Below, in pieces: positions 44,991 through 53,789 of a stretch of 64,000 nucleotides of DNA. Source of the DNA: Thiobacillus sp. 0-1251 (lineage in GTDB: Bacteria; Pseudomonadota; Gammaproteobacteria; Burkholderiales; Thiobacillaceae). The stretch lies in contig MKWL01000001.1 in the NCBI GenBank assembly GCA_001899305.1, positions 682,001-746,000 on the forward strand, written 5' to 3'. Positions within the stretch are counted from its first letter, which is position 1. Each line of letters starts with the position of its first letter. The translations under genes were made by a program, and so were the position numbers. Below the pieces are notes generated by a model, which saw only the letters and a list, made by a program, of their open reading frames with translations, did no database searches and was not told where the DNA came from.

Positions 44991-45396
44991 GGATTGCCGA
45001 ATTATCGAATTGCCAAAAATACAGGATCACCGAGGTAATCTGACTTTCATTGAAGCTGATCGGCACGTGCCGTTTGAGATCAAACGTGTTTACTACCTTT
45101 ACGATGTCCCTGGCGGGGCCAGCCGTGCCGCCCACGGGCATAAGGCTCTGCATCAGTTGATGATCGCCATGTCAGGCAGCTTCGATGTGACATTGGATGA
45201 TGGGATCGAGAAGAAAGTGTTTCACCTGAACCGATCCTATTATGGTCTCTATATTCCGCCGATGATGTGGCGTGATTTGGACAATTTTTCCTCTGGTGCG
45301 GTGTGCATGGTGCTGGCCTCGGATTATTTCGATGAAAATGATTATTTCAGGAACCACGACGATTTCTTGCAGGCCTCTCGCGGAGACAATCCATGA
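44980..45396 (+). CDS. fdtA: FdtA/QdtA-like dTDP-sugar 3,4-ketoisomerase
   Basis: A 138-residue cupin (WxcM/FdtA group): [27 protein letters not shown]-type start, [17 protein letters not shown] with the catalytic histidines, and [14 protein letters not shown]. The family moves the keto group of dTDP-4-keto-6-deoxyglucose from C4 to C3 before amination, giving precursors of Fuc3NAc (FdtA) or Qui3NAc (QdtA); the two cannot be told apart by eye. GGGAG lies 7 bases upstream. Its stop overlaps the aminotransferase start. Confidence 0.88.
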   Translation: MSLKDCRIIELPKIQDHRGNLTFIEADRHVPFEIKRVYYLYDVPGGASRAAHGHKALHQLMIAMSGSFDVTLDDGIEKKVFHLNRSYYGLYIPPMMWRDLDNFSSGAVCMVLASDYFDENDYFRNHDDFLQASRGDNP

Positions 45397-46508
45397 AGGT
45401 GCCATTTCTGGATCTCAAAGCATCTCATAATGAATTGGAAGCCCAGCTAAACGTGGCTTTTCAGAAGGTGCTCAAATCAGGGTTGTTCATCATGGGGCCC
45501 GAGTTAGATGCATTCGAAGCTGAGTTCGCTGACTATTGCGGGGTAAAGTACTGCGTCGGTGTCGGTAATGGCTTAGAGGCTTTACATCTAGTGTTGCGCG
45601 CCTATGGCATCGGGCCTGGCGATGAGGTGATCGTACCAACGAATACCTTCATCGCGACTTGGCTAGCGGTGTCGCAATGCGGGGCAACACCCGTGCCGGT
45701 TGAGCCACGTATCGACACAAGTAATATCGATCCAGCGCTCATTAGTGCTGCAGTCACCAGTCGCACGCGAGCCATCATGGCCGTGCATCTCTATGGCCAG
45801 ACTGCGGACATGGACCCAATTAACGAAATCGCAGCCATGCATGGCCTTGTTGTCATTGAGGATGCTGCTCAGGCACAAGGCGCACGCTACAAGGGGCGCC
45901 GTGCCGGTTCCCTTGGCCATGCAGCCGGTACTAGCTTTTACCCAGGAAAAAATCTTGGTGCTCTTGGAGATGGCGGTGCGGTTCTAACAAACGACAAGGC
46001 CATCGTAGACAAGGTGAGACGACTGCGTAATTATGGTTCTGAGACTAAGTATCAGCACGATGTGATTGGATATAACTCGCGCCTGGATGAGGTGCAGGCT
46101 GCACTGCTTCGTGTGAAGCTAGGTAAGCTAGATGCATGGAATTGCCGTCGGGCGGAAATCGCACGAACTTTTCTGGGTCAACTGCATGATTGTGGAATGG
46201 AACTTCCTCACGTTCCTGATTGGGCCGATCCTGTATGGCACCTTTTCGTTATTCGGTCGCCTGAGAGAGCGGCATTACAAAGTTTTCTTCAGGCGAATGG
46301 TATTGCTAGCATGATCCACTATCCGATTCCGCCGCACCAGCAAGGGTGCTATGCGGAGGGCAGATGGGGTGAGTTGCCTATTGCTGAGCGGCTTTCTCGG
46401 GAAGTGTTGAGTTTGCCAATCTATCCGACGATGAATACGAAAGAGGTTGCGTACGTAATTGAGATGATAAAAAACTTCGCGCAACTGGGCTTGATGACGC
46501 GTATGTAA
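45393..46508 (+). CDS. fdtB: FdtB/QdtB-like dTDP-sugar 3-aminotransferase
   Basis: A 371-residue DegT/DnrJ/EryC1 PLP aminotransferase. It starts [16 protein letters not shown], has the PLP-binding [14 protein letters not shown] and Lys186 in [16 protein letters not shown]. With FdtA it would convert the 3-keto sugar to dTDP-3-amino-3,6-dideoxyhexose. The 4-base overlap with fdtA makes co-translation certain in practice. Substrate is inferred from its neighbours rfbA, rfbB and fdtA. Confidence 0.88.
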   Translation: MKVPFLDLKASHNELEAQLNVAFQKVLKSGLFIMGPELDAFEAEFADYCGVKYCVGVGNGLEALHLVLRAYGIGPGDEVIVPTNTFIATWLAVSQCGATPVPVEPRIDTSNIDPALISAAVTSRTRAIMAVHLYGQTADMDPINEIAAMHGLVVIEDAAQAQGARYKGRRAGSLGHAAGTSFYPGKNLGALGDGGAVLTNDKAIVDKVRRLRNYGSETKYQHDVIGYNSRLDEVQAALLRVKLGKLDAWNCRRAEIARTFLGQLHDCGMELPHVPDWADPVWHLFVIRSPERAALQSFLQANGIASMIHYPIPPHQQGCYAEGRWGELPIAERLSREVLSLPIYPTMNTKEVAYVIEMIKNFAQLGLMTRM

Positions 46509-46551
46509 GGTTTTCAGAACGACCGGCCGCCATTTCTATTCAGGTGTATTG

Positions 46552-46565
46552 CAAGACGAGTCTTG
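46552..46565. repeat. 14-bp perfect palindrome between fdtB and a glycosyltransferase gene
   Basis: CAAGAC-GA-GTCTTG is a perfect inverted repeat with a two-base centre, in the 128-base gap after fdtB. The centre is too short for a stable RNA loop, so a protein-binding site is the likelier reading, if it has a role. Confidence 0.35.
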
Positions 46566-46606
46566 ATTTCGGAAATGCGTGGTTCAGGAAATTTTTCTAT
46601 GGCGTG

Positions 46607-46623
46607 GCGTATTGAAAATACGC
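46607..46623 (+). other. Stem-loop in the 5' leader of the next glycosyltransferase gene
   Basis: GCGTATT and AATACGC form a perfect 7-bp stem with loop GAA, 13 bases ahead of an ATG that has GAGG as ribosome site. No T-run follows. It may stabilise or hide the leader. Confidence 0.4.
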
Positions 46624-46636
46624 GCGAGGCGAGTGA

Positions 46637-48100
46637 ATGACGGCCATATTGTCTGTAGATTGCGTTGAAAAAATAAACAAGTTCTATGATTGCGGCGCTT
46701 ATAATGAAGCGCTCGCAATGATTGAGAACATTGTGGATCAAATTTTTTGCGAGCCTCTTAATGTAGCTAAAATATTTGGTTCGCCTGATCTTGATCGGCT
46801 CTGTCAATCAATCGGTGAAGCCGGTCTCAAACGGCTGAACGAACGAAGTGTAAGAAGGCTACGGGACAATGAACTTGACATTGTAGGTGGCCATACAGTT
46901 GTTTACCTAGTTAGTAAACTGCAGCCTTCGGGTGGGCATACAGCTGCGCTGACCGATTTAATTCGCCACTCGCTACCATCGCGCTCTATCGTGATCGTTA
47001 CCGGTACGTGCGGGCGCACCGACCGAAATGCCGTAAAGAAGAAGTTTGATGATTTGCCGGATATCTCTTTGGAGTATGTTCCACGGGGTAATCATCTTTC
47101 AAAACTTGAATGGATCCAACGTCGGCTGGCCGATTTGTCTGCTGATACGGTCTGGCTGTTTAACCATCATCAAGATAGTGTTGCCATTGCCGCTGTTCAA
47201 CCCGGTCAAGGCTACCGGGTTCGGTTTTACCATCATGGAGATCACCATCTTTGTCTAGGCGTTTATCTCGATTATGCCGAGCACTTTGACCCTCATCCCA
47301 TGGGGTTTTATAACTGTCGCGATAATCTTGGCATTAAGAACAACCATTATTTGCCTTTGATTGCAAGCGATCTTGGGGAGAGGCCGGCTAGGTTGGGGTT
47401 CCTTAACAACAATGAGTTGGTTACATGCACGGCGGGTGGTTTCAATAAGGTGGAAGTTCCTTATTTCATACGATACGTGGATGTTGTCCCCGAACTTCTC
47501 CGCGTTACAGGCGGGCGCCATATCCATATAGGGAAACTGACGCCTATTGCACTCTGGCGAATTCGCCGCGGTTTGCGCAGATATGGTGTTGATCCCAAGT
47601 CATTTGTTTATGTGCCTTATGTATCAAGCGTCTGGCGCGCTTTGCATGAATTCGGTGTCGATATATATGTGGCTTCGTTTCCCTATGGAGGCGGGCGCAC
47701 ACTGATTGAGGTCATGGGCGCTGGTGTACCAGCAGTGATTCATAAACATTGTACGAGTCGGATGCTTGGTGGTTTCGATATGGCTTACGAGGGCGCAATA
47801 ACCTGGAGGCAACCAGAAGAGTTGTTTGCATATCTGAGAAGTGTTGACGCCGCTACGTTGGGTCAACAAAGTAGGCGGGCGCGAAACCAGTATGAGAAAT
47901 ACCATCGCGAGGATATTTTACGAGGGGCTCTAAGGGAGGGGCATCGAATTGATGTTCCTTCGTTGAGAATGGATTTTCAACCGGATGCATTTTTGCAGGC
48001 TTTGCAGAACTATCGTGAAGTCACGCTGCGTGGCGTGCTCTATCGCCTGATGTGGCGAAACTCGCGCCACTGGCAGGCGTTGCTGGGCCGATTGTTCTAA
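46637..48100 (+). CDS. GT-B type glycosyltransferase-like protein
   Basis: A 487-residue protein. The region HTVVYLVSKLQPSGGHTAALTDL and the C-terminal FVYVPYVSSVWRALHEFGVDIYVASFPYGGGRT-to-EVMGAGVPAVIHKH block have the GT-B layout, where a glycine-rich loop and a Glu bind the nucleotide-sugar. The N-terminal 75 residues form a helical extension. AT-rich relative to flanks; last gene of that composition. It has its own leader with a palindrome and a hairpin, so it may start a separate transcript. Linkage unknown. Confidence 0.72.
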   Translation: MTAILSVDCVEKINKFYDCGAYNEALAMIENIVDQIFCEPLNVAKIFGSPDLDRLCQSIGEAGLKRLNERSVRRLRDNELDIVGGHTVVYLVSKLQPSGGHTAALTDLIRHSLPSRSIVIVTGTCGRTDRNAVKKKFDDLPDISLEYVPRGNHLSKLEWIQRRLADLSADTVWLFNHHQDSVAIAAVQPGQGYRVRFYHHGDHHLCLGVYLDYAEHFDPHPMGFYNCRDNLGIKNNHYLPLIASDLGERPARLGFLNNNELVTCTAGGFNKVEVPYFIRYVDVVPELLRVTGGRHIHIGKLTPIALWRIRRGLRRYGVDPKSFVYVPYVSSVWRALHEFGVDIYVASFPYGGGRTLIEVMGAGVPAVIHKHCTSRMLGGFDMAYEGAITWRQPEELFAYLRSVDAATLGQQSRRARNQYEKYHREDILRGALREGHRIDVPSLRMDFQPDAFLQALQNYREVTLRGVLYRLMWRNSRHWQALLGRLF

Positions 48101-48213
48101 TTATTTGATGATGCAAGTTTGCGGCTACAGATGCAGCGTCTTAGTTTGAAGAGAGGTTCTTCTCTCAGGGATGCACTAGAAAAAACTACACCCATTATCG
48201 GAAGGACAACTAT

Positions 48214-48960
48214 ATGAATAGGGTTTGCCTGTCTGTCGTTAGTCATAGACAAAGCGATCTTGTTAACAAGTTGCTTCATGATATTTCCCGCCATACGTCG
48301 AATGTCGACGTATACCTGACTTGCAATATGCCCGAACAGGGGTTAGTACAGAGCGAAGCGCTAAATAGCTTCCATCAGATCCAAAACGAAACCCCCCAGG
48401 GATTTGGCGCAAACCACAATGCCGCTTTTCGGCAGTGCGAGAGCACGTCTTTCTGCGTTGCCAACCCCGATGTTCGCTTACTGAATGACCCGTTCCCGGA
48501 ATTGCTCGCCTGCATGAATGACCCGAACGTCGGCCTGGTGGCCCCGAGGGTGATTGACCCGGCAGGCAATGCGGAAGATAGCGCGCGATACTTCCCAACG
48601 CCTTCAAACCTTGCAACCAAAATACTTCATCTTGGCGAGGGGCGGTACCCCGTGGCGGGCGAGGCGCCCATGGCAGTGGAATGGGTGGCCGGGATGTTCA
48701 TGCTGTTCCGGGCAGAGGCATTCCGGGACATCGGGGGCTTTGATGAAGGCTTCTTCCTCTATTACGAGGATGTGGATATTTGTGCCCGGCTTTGGAAGGC
48801 GGGGTGGAAGGTGATGCTTCACCCAGGGGTGTCGGTGGTCCATGCAGCGCAACGAACGAGCCGGAAGAACCTCCGGTACATGGCCTGGCATTTGTCGAGC
48901 ATGGCCCGTTATTTCGCCAAGCATCTAGGACGGTTGCCTCGCATCAAGCACGAATCATGA
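48214..48960 (+). CDS. Family 2 glycosyltransferase
   Basis: A 248-residue GT2 protein: CLSVVSHRQSDLVNKLL at the start, GFGANHNAAFRQC and VANPDVRLL (nucleotide and metal-binding region), VAGMFMLFRAEAFRDIGGFDEGFFLYYEDVDICARLWKAGW-type acceptor/base region near residues 150-190. It resembles rhamnosyl-/6-deoxyhexosyl-transferases of O-antigen clusters. GGAAGGA is upstream of the ATG. Base composition turns GC-rich again within this gene. It overlaps the epimerase gene by 4 bases. Confidence 0.9.
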   Translation: MNRVCLSVVSHRQSDLVNKLLHDISRHTSNVDVYLTCNMPEQGLVQSEALNSFHQIQNETPQGFGANHNAAFRQCESTSFCVANPDVRLLNDPFPELLACMNDPNVGLVAPRVIDPAGNAEDSARYFPTPSNLATKILHLGEGRYPVAGEAPMAVEWVAGMFMLFRAEAFRDIGGFDEGFFLYYEDVDICARLWKAGWKVMLHPGVSVVHAAQRTSRKNLRYMAWHLSSMARYFAKHLGRLPRIKHES

Positions 48961-49901
48961 AGGTACTCGTTACCGGAGCATCCGGCTTTGTCGGTCGCGA
49001 ACTGTGTGTTACGTTGTTGCGGAGCGGCCATTCTGTGCGGGGCGCCTTGCGCCAGATCGAGGGCAGAGTTGTCCTATTGGAGGGCGTCGAGCCGGTCGCG
49101 GTCGGTGCGATCAACGCAGCCACGGATTGGAAGGCTGCGCTGGCCGGTTGTGACACTGTTGTCCACCTCGCCGCCCGCGTGCACGTTATGGACTATATGA
49201 CGAGCGACCCGCTGGCCGAGTTCCGCGAGGTGAATTCCGGAGGCACGTTGAACCTGTCCAGTCAGGCAGCACACGCCGGTGTGAAACGCTTCGTCTTCGT
49301 CAGCACTGTCAAGGTCAACGGCGAAGGCCGCGACGATCCCTACCGTGAAACAGATCCGCCCGCACCCGAGGACGCCTATGCGATTTCCAAATGGGAGGCG
49401 GAGCAGGGCTTGCGCCGCGTCGCCCAGGAAACCGGAATGGAGGTCGTCATCCTGCGGCCGCCCCTGGTATATGGGCCGGCGGTGAAGGCGAATTTCCTGC
49501 AGCTTATGCGCACGGTTGAACGCGGCTGGCCGCTGCCGCTGGGGGCGATCCGCAACCGCCGCAGCCTCTTGTATCTGGGCAATCTGGTCGATGCGATCCG
49601 GGTGTGCGTCGAGCACCCTGCTGCTGCAGGGCAGACATTCCTGCTGGACGATGGCGAGCCGATTTCGACGACGGGTCTGGTTCGCGCGCTGGCGCGAGCC
49701 ATGGGCCGGCCGGCGCGGTTGCTGGCGGTGCCAGTAGGCGTGCTGGAACTGGCTGGCGCGCTGCTCGGCAAGCGCGCCGCGGTTATGCGACTCGTGGGGT
49801 CGCTCTATGTAGACAGTTCGGCTATCCGGACACGCCTGGACTGGACGCCGCCGTATTCAATGGAGGAAGGCTTGGCGGCGACAGTGGCTTCTTCAACATG
49901 A
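48957..49901 (+). CDS. WbpV-like NAD-dependent epimerase/reductase
   Basis: A 314-residue extended SDR: VLVTGASGFVGRELCVTLL (NAD-binding), VVHLAARVHVM, FVSTVKVNGEG and YAISKWEAEQGL (YxxxK). Placed in the order WbpV-WbpL-WbpM as in Pseudomonas O6, it is likely the 4-reductase that turns the WbpM product into UDP-QuiNAc (a WbjF/FnlA-like role giving FucNAc is possible). Overlaps its neighbours by 4 bases on each side. Confidence 0.82.
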   Translation: MKVLVTGASGFVGRELCVTLLRSGHSVRGALRQIEGRVVLLEGVEPVAVGAINAATDWKAALAGCDTVVHLAARVHVMDYMTSDPLAEFREVNSGGTLNLSSQAAHAGVKRFVFVSTVKVNGEGRDDPYRETDPPAPEDAYAISKWEAEQGLRRVAQETGMEVVILRPPLVYGPAVKANFLQLMRTVERGWPLPLGAIRNRRSLLYLGNLVDAIRVCVEHPAAAGQTFLLDDGEPISTTGLVRALARAMGRPARLLAVPVGVLELAGALLGKRAAVMRLVGSLYVDSSAIRTRLDWTPPYSMEEGLAATVASST

Positions 49902-50848
49902 GCTGGCTCGCCGTCATTGCCGCTTTCGCAACTTGCTGGTGGACGCTGACATGGCTACTGCGACGAAGCCGACTGCCGATGGACCATCCCAACGAACGTT
50001 CGCTGCACGCAACGCCGACGCCACGCATCGGTGGGCTGGGTATCATGGCCGGACTGCTTGCAGCAGCCATGGGGTTGGGCGGTGCGGAGGTGTTGCCAGT
50101 GGTGCTGGCGGCAGCAGCACTGGCCGCAGTGTCGGTGCTCGACGATGTGCGCGGTCTGTCGGTGAGTGTTCGATTTTTGGCGCATTTTGTCGTCGCGGTT
50201 GGCTGTCTGCTGGCGTCGGGGCTGAGCGGTTGGGTGTTGCTGGTGGCGACGCTGGCGGTAGTGTGGATGACCAATCTCTACAACTTCATGGACGGTTCGG
50301 ATGGCCTAGCGGGCGGCATGGCGGTCATCGGTTTCGGTGCACTGGCGGTGGCGGCATGGCTGGGCGATACGCTGGGGCTGGCGGCATTCTGTGCGTCCAT
50401 TGCAGCGGCGGCGCTGGCTTTCCTGCGTTTCAACTTCCCACCGGCACGACTCTTCATGGGTGATTCGGGTTCGATCCCCTTGGGTTTCATGGCGGCCACG
50501 CTCGGTATCGCGGGAGCCATGAATGGGGTGTGGCCATGGCTATTTCCATTGCTGGTCTTCTCGCCTTTCATCGTCGATGCCAGCGTGACGCTCGCACGGC
50601 GCGCGTTGCGTGGCGAGAAAATATGGCAGGCGCACCGCTCGCATTATTACCAGCGTGCGGTGTTGCTTGGTGCCACGCATCGCCAGCTTGCGCTGGCGGC
50701 ATATGCACTGATGCTGCTGGCGGCTGTGCTGGCATTCGCGTTGCTGCTGTTGCCCCAGTATTCGGCGGGGCTGCTTATACTGTCGGCCTCAATGTATCTG
50801 TTGATTTTTCTCGCCATCGAGCAGCGCTGGCGAACCAGGGCCGTCTGA
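49898..50848 (+). CDS. WbpL-like undecaprenyl-phosphate sugar-1-phosphate transferase
   Basis: A 316-residue membrane protein with about ten helices of the MraY/WecA family. DHPNERSLHATPTPRIGGLG follows the first helix, LYNFMDGSDGLAGGMAVIG has the metal-binding Asp residues, and RLFMGDSGSIPLGFMAA and WQAHRSHYYQRAV complete the motifs. It transfers a sugar-1-phosphate, probably QuiNAc or FucNAc, from UDP to undecaprenyl phosphate at the cytoplasmic face, starting O-chain synthesis. Confidence 0.9.
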   Translation: MSWLAVIAAFATCWWTLTWLLRRSRLPMDHPNERSLHATPTPRIGGLGIMAGLLAAAMGLGGAEVLPVVLAAAALAAVSVLDDVRGLSVSVRFLAHFVVAVGCLLASGLSGWVLLVATLAVVWMTNLYNFMDGSDGLAGGMAVIGFGALAVAAWLGDTLGLAAFCASIAAAALAFLRFNFPPARLFMGDSGSIPLGFMAATLGIAGAMNGVWPWLFPLLVFSPFIVDASVTLARRALRGEKIWQAHRSHYYQRAVLLGATHRQLALAAYALMLLAAVLAFALLLLPQYSAGLLILSASMYLLIFLAIEQRWRTRAV

Positions 50849-50857
50849 TTCCAAAAC

Positions 50858-52693
50858 ATGAATTTGAGTCCCCGCACCGCCATCATCATCCTGCACGACA
50901 TCCTGGTGGCGGCTTTCGCCTGGCTGGCTGCGTACTGGTTGCGCTTCAATCTGGCGGTGCCGCCCGAGTTCCAGGCGGCGGCGCTGTCTACGCTCGCCTG
51001 GGTGGTGCCGTTGCAGGCCGTGGTGTTCTGGCGCTTCGGCCTGTATCGCGGCATCTGGCGTTTCGCCAGCCTGCCCGATCTCAAGCGTATCGTGCTGGCG
51101 GTGGGTCTGGCAGCGCTACTGGTTCCCGTGACGCTGATCCTGTTCCGTGTCCACGCGGTGGTCCCGCGTTCGGTGCTGATTCTCGATCCGTTGCTGTTGG
51201 TGATCGTGATGGGTGGCAGCCGCCTGGCCTATCGGGCGTGGAAGGAACACAGGCTTGCCAGCGTGTTGCGTCCGGACAGCAAGCCGGTATTGGTGGCCGG
51301 CGCAGGCTCGGCGGCGGATTTTCTGTTGCGCGAACTGGCGCGGAATCCGGCGGGTTTTCACGTGGTCGGTCTGCTGGATGACAATCGCGACAAGCAGGGG
51401 CGGCTGGTGCAGGGTCTGCCGGTACTCGGCGCGTTGGACGATGTCACAGCCTGTGCGAAGAAAATGGAGGTGGACGACATCGTGCTGGCGCTGCCGTCGG
51501 CCGCGCACGCCGTGCGCAAGCGCATCACCCAGCTCTGTACCGAAGCCGGGTTGAACGTGATGACCATCCCGTCGCTCGAGGATCTGGTGGCAGGTCGGGT
51601 GTCGGTATCCAGCCTTCGTCGTATCGAGCTTGACGACCTGCTGGGGCGCGATCCGGTGCAGCTCGACGACAGCGGCTTGCACCAGCTGTTGGCCGGCCAG
51701 GTGGTGATGGTGACTGGCGCCGGGGGTTCGATTGGTTCCGAATTGTGTCGGCAGATTGCACGCTTTGCCCCGGCGAAACTGGTGCTGTTCGAGCAGTCCG
51801 AATTGGCACTGTATGCGATGGAGCAGGAATTGCCGCAGCATTTTCCTGTTATGCCCATCGCGCCGGTGATCGGCGACGTGAAGAATGCTGTGTGGGTGAA
51901 CCAGGTGATGGCCGAGCACCGGCCAGCCGTGGTGTTCCATGCCGCGGCCTACAAGCACGTGCCGCTGATGGAGAATGACAACGCCTGGGAGGCCGTGCGC
52001 AACAACGTGCTCGGCACGCAGGTGGTCGCAGCGGCAGCGCAGGCGCAGGGGGTCGGCAAGTTCGTGATGATTTCCACCGACAAGGCGGTCAACCCGACCA
52101 ATGTGATGGGAGCGACCAAGCGACTCGCCGAGATGGCCTGCCAGGCGATGCAGCAGCCGGGCGGCACGCGCTTCGTGTCGGTGCGCTTCGGCAACGTGCT
52201 CGGTTCGTCCGGCAGTGTGATTCCAAAATTCCAGAAGCAGATCGAGGCGGGCGGGCCGGTGACGGTGACCCATCCCGACATCATGCGCTATTTCATGTCG
52301 ATTCCCGAGGCGGCGCAACTGGTGTTGCAGGCGGGATTGATGGGCGAGGGGGGCGAGATTTTCGTGCTCGACATGGGCGAGCCGGTCAGGATTGCCGAGT
52401 TGGCCCGACTCATGATTCGGTTGTCGGGCGCGGACGAGGATCGTATCCGCATCGAATACACCGGGCTCCGCCCTGGCGAAAAGCTCTACGAGGAATTGCT
52501 TGCCGACGACGAATCCACCCTGCCGACGCCGCACCCCAAACTACGGGTGGCCAAGGCACGTACGGCAGACGCGGACTGGTATGCCGAATGCCTGGCCTGG
52601 CTTGCCTACCCGGGTTCTTACGATGAGGCGACGGTCAAACGCCAGTTGAAGACCTGGGTGCCGGAATATCAACCCCAATTGTCTCCGGCATGA
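50858..52693 (+). CDS. wbpM: WbpM-like UDP-GlcNAc 4,6-dehydratase
   Basis: A 611-residue membrane-bound SDR: about four N-terminal helices (1-120), a first Rossmann region (KPVLVAGAGSAADFLLREL), then the catalytic domain with MVTGAGGSIGSELCRQI, FHAAAYKHVPLMEN and MISTDKAVNPTNVMGATKR (with Thr/Met replacing the usual Ser-Tyr pair, as in long WbpM/FlaA1 forms) and GLRPGEKLYEELL. It converts UDP-GlcNAc to the 4-keto-6-deoxy form. Full length for the family. Overlaps the next gene by 4 bases. Confidence 0.93.
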   Translation: MNLSPRTAIIILHDILVAAFAWLAAYWLRFNLAVPPEFQAAALSTLAWVVPLQAVVFWRFGLYRGIWRFASLPDLKRIVLAVGLAALLVPVTLILFRVHAVVPRSVLILDPLLLVIVMGGSRLAYRAWKEHRLASVLRPDSKPVLVAGAGSAADFLLRELARNPAGFHVVGLLDDNRDKQGRLVQGLPVLGALDDVTACAKKMEVDDIVLALPSAAHAVRKRITQLCTEAGLNVMTIPSLEDLVAGRVSVSSLRRIELDDLLGRDPVQLDDSGLHQLLAGQVVMVTGAGGSIGSELCRQIARFAPAKLVLFEQSELALYAMEQELPQHFPVMPIAPVIGDVKNAVWVNQVMAEHRPAVVFHAAAYKHVPLMENDNAWEAVRNNVLGTQVVAAAAQAQGVGKFVMISTDKAVNPTNVMGATKRLAEMACQAMQQPGGTRFVSVRFGNVLGSSGSVIPKFQKQIEAGGPVTVTHPDIMRYFMSIPEAAQLVLQAGLMGEGGEIFVLDMGEPVRIAELARLMIRLSGADEDRIRIEYTGLRPGEKLYEELLADDESTLPTPHPKLRVAKARTADADWYAECLAWLAYPGSYDEATVKRQLKTWVPEYQPQLSPA

Positions 52694-53781
52694 ATCCGGT
52701 GCAACTCGACAGGATCCGACGTGTCCTGGTCATCAAGTGGAGTGCGCTGGGCGACGTGGTGACCGCCAGCGCACTTATGGAAGACATTGCACGCGCCTTG
52801 CCGCACGCCGAAATCCACCTCAATACGCAGCCCAACTGCACCGGCCTGTTTGCTCATGACCCGCGTTTTTCCGAGGTATGGGCGATCGACGTGCGCAGTA
52901 AAACCCGGCGTTGGGCAAACAGCCTCGCGTGGCTGAAGAAAGTACGCGCCGGGCATTATGATCTGGTCGTCGACCTGCAACGCTCGGATCATTCCCGTTT
53001 CCTGCTTACGCTGCTCTGGCTTATCGGCAGCGCGCCACGCATCCGCGTCGGCAACCGCGGCGGCCTTCCCTATACGCATCAGCCGGTGCTGCGCGATCCT
53101 CGGTCCCATGCGTTCCCGATGATGCAGTCGGTATTGCAGGCGATCGGTATCCCCACGCGAACCGTGCATCCGGTGCTGTATCCCGCACCGGACCGTGCAC
53201 CGTTCATTGAACAATTGCGGCGCGAACATGGCCTCGGCGAGAATGATTACGTCGTGCTGCTGCCCGGGGCGGCTGCCGCACATCCGCTGAAACGTTGGGG
53301 CACGCAGCGTTTTGGCGAACTGGCGCAACGGCTGCACCAGCAGGGTATGGAAAAGATCGTCCTGATCGGCGGGGCGGACGAGGTGGATGTCTGCGCTGAA
53401 ATCGCGACCCTCGGGGAATGGGTGGTCAATCTGAATGGCCAGCTCCAGTTGCTGGATATTGCGCCGTTGTGCGCAGGCGCTGCCGCAATCGTCGGCAATG
53501 ACACCGGCACCGCACATTTCGCTTCGATAGCCGACAGGCCCTTGCTTGTCCTGTGCGGCCCGACCGACCCGCGTCGGGTCAAACCGATCGGGCCGCGGGT
53601 TGTTGCGATCCAGGCCGTGCTGCCGTGCATCAGTTGCTATGCCAAAACCTGCAGCAATCCGGATACCCATGCCTGCATGAAAATGATCACGCCGGAATGG
53701 TTGGCGGCGCAATTGCCGAACCTCATTGCCGGCGACCTGAAGGCCGGGCAGGACCTCCCCGGCAGTTTACGCAGTTTCTGA
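52690..53781 (+). CDS. Family 9 glycosyltransferase (heptosyltransferase-like)
   Basis: A 363-residue GT-B protein of family 9: RVLVIKWSALGDVVTASALM at the start, YDLVVDLQRSDHSRFLL, VLLPGAAAAHPLKRWG, IGGADEVDVCAEI and IVGNDTGTAHFASIADRP. Family members add heptose to inner core LPS. A typical acceptor cannot be named here. Overlap of 4 bases with wbpM and an 8-base gap to the next gene indicate one transcript. Confidence 0.92.
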   Translation: MNPVQLDRIRRVLVIKWSALGDVVTASALMEDIARALPHAEIHLNTQPNCTGLFAHDPRFSEVWAIDVRSKTRRWANSLAWLKKVRAGHYDLVVDLQRSDHSRFLLTLLWLIGSAPRIRVGNRGGLPYTHQPVLRDPRSHAFPMMQSVLQAIGIPTRTVHPVLYPAPDRAPFIEQLRREHGLGENDYVVLLPGAAAAHPLKRWGTQRFGELAQRLHQQGMEKIVLIGGADEVDVCAEIATLGEWVVNLNGQLQLLDIAPLCAGAAAIVGNDTGTAHFASIADRPLLVLCGPTDPRRVKPIGPRVVAIQAVLPCISCYAKTCSNPDTHACMKMITPEWLAAQLPNLIAGDLKAGQDLPGSLRSF

Positions 53782-53789
53782 GGCCGACC

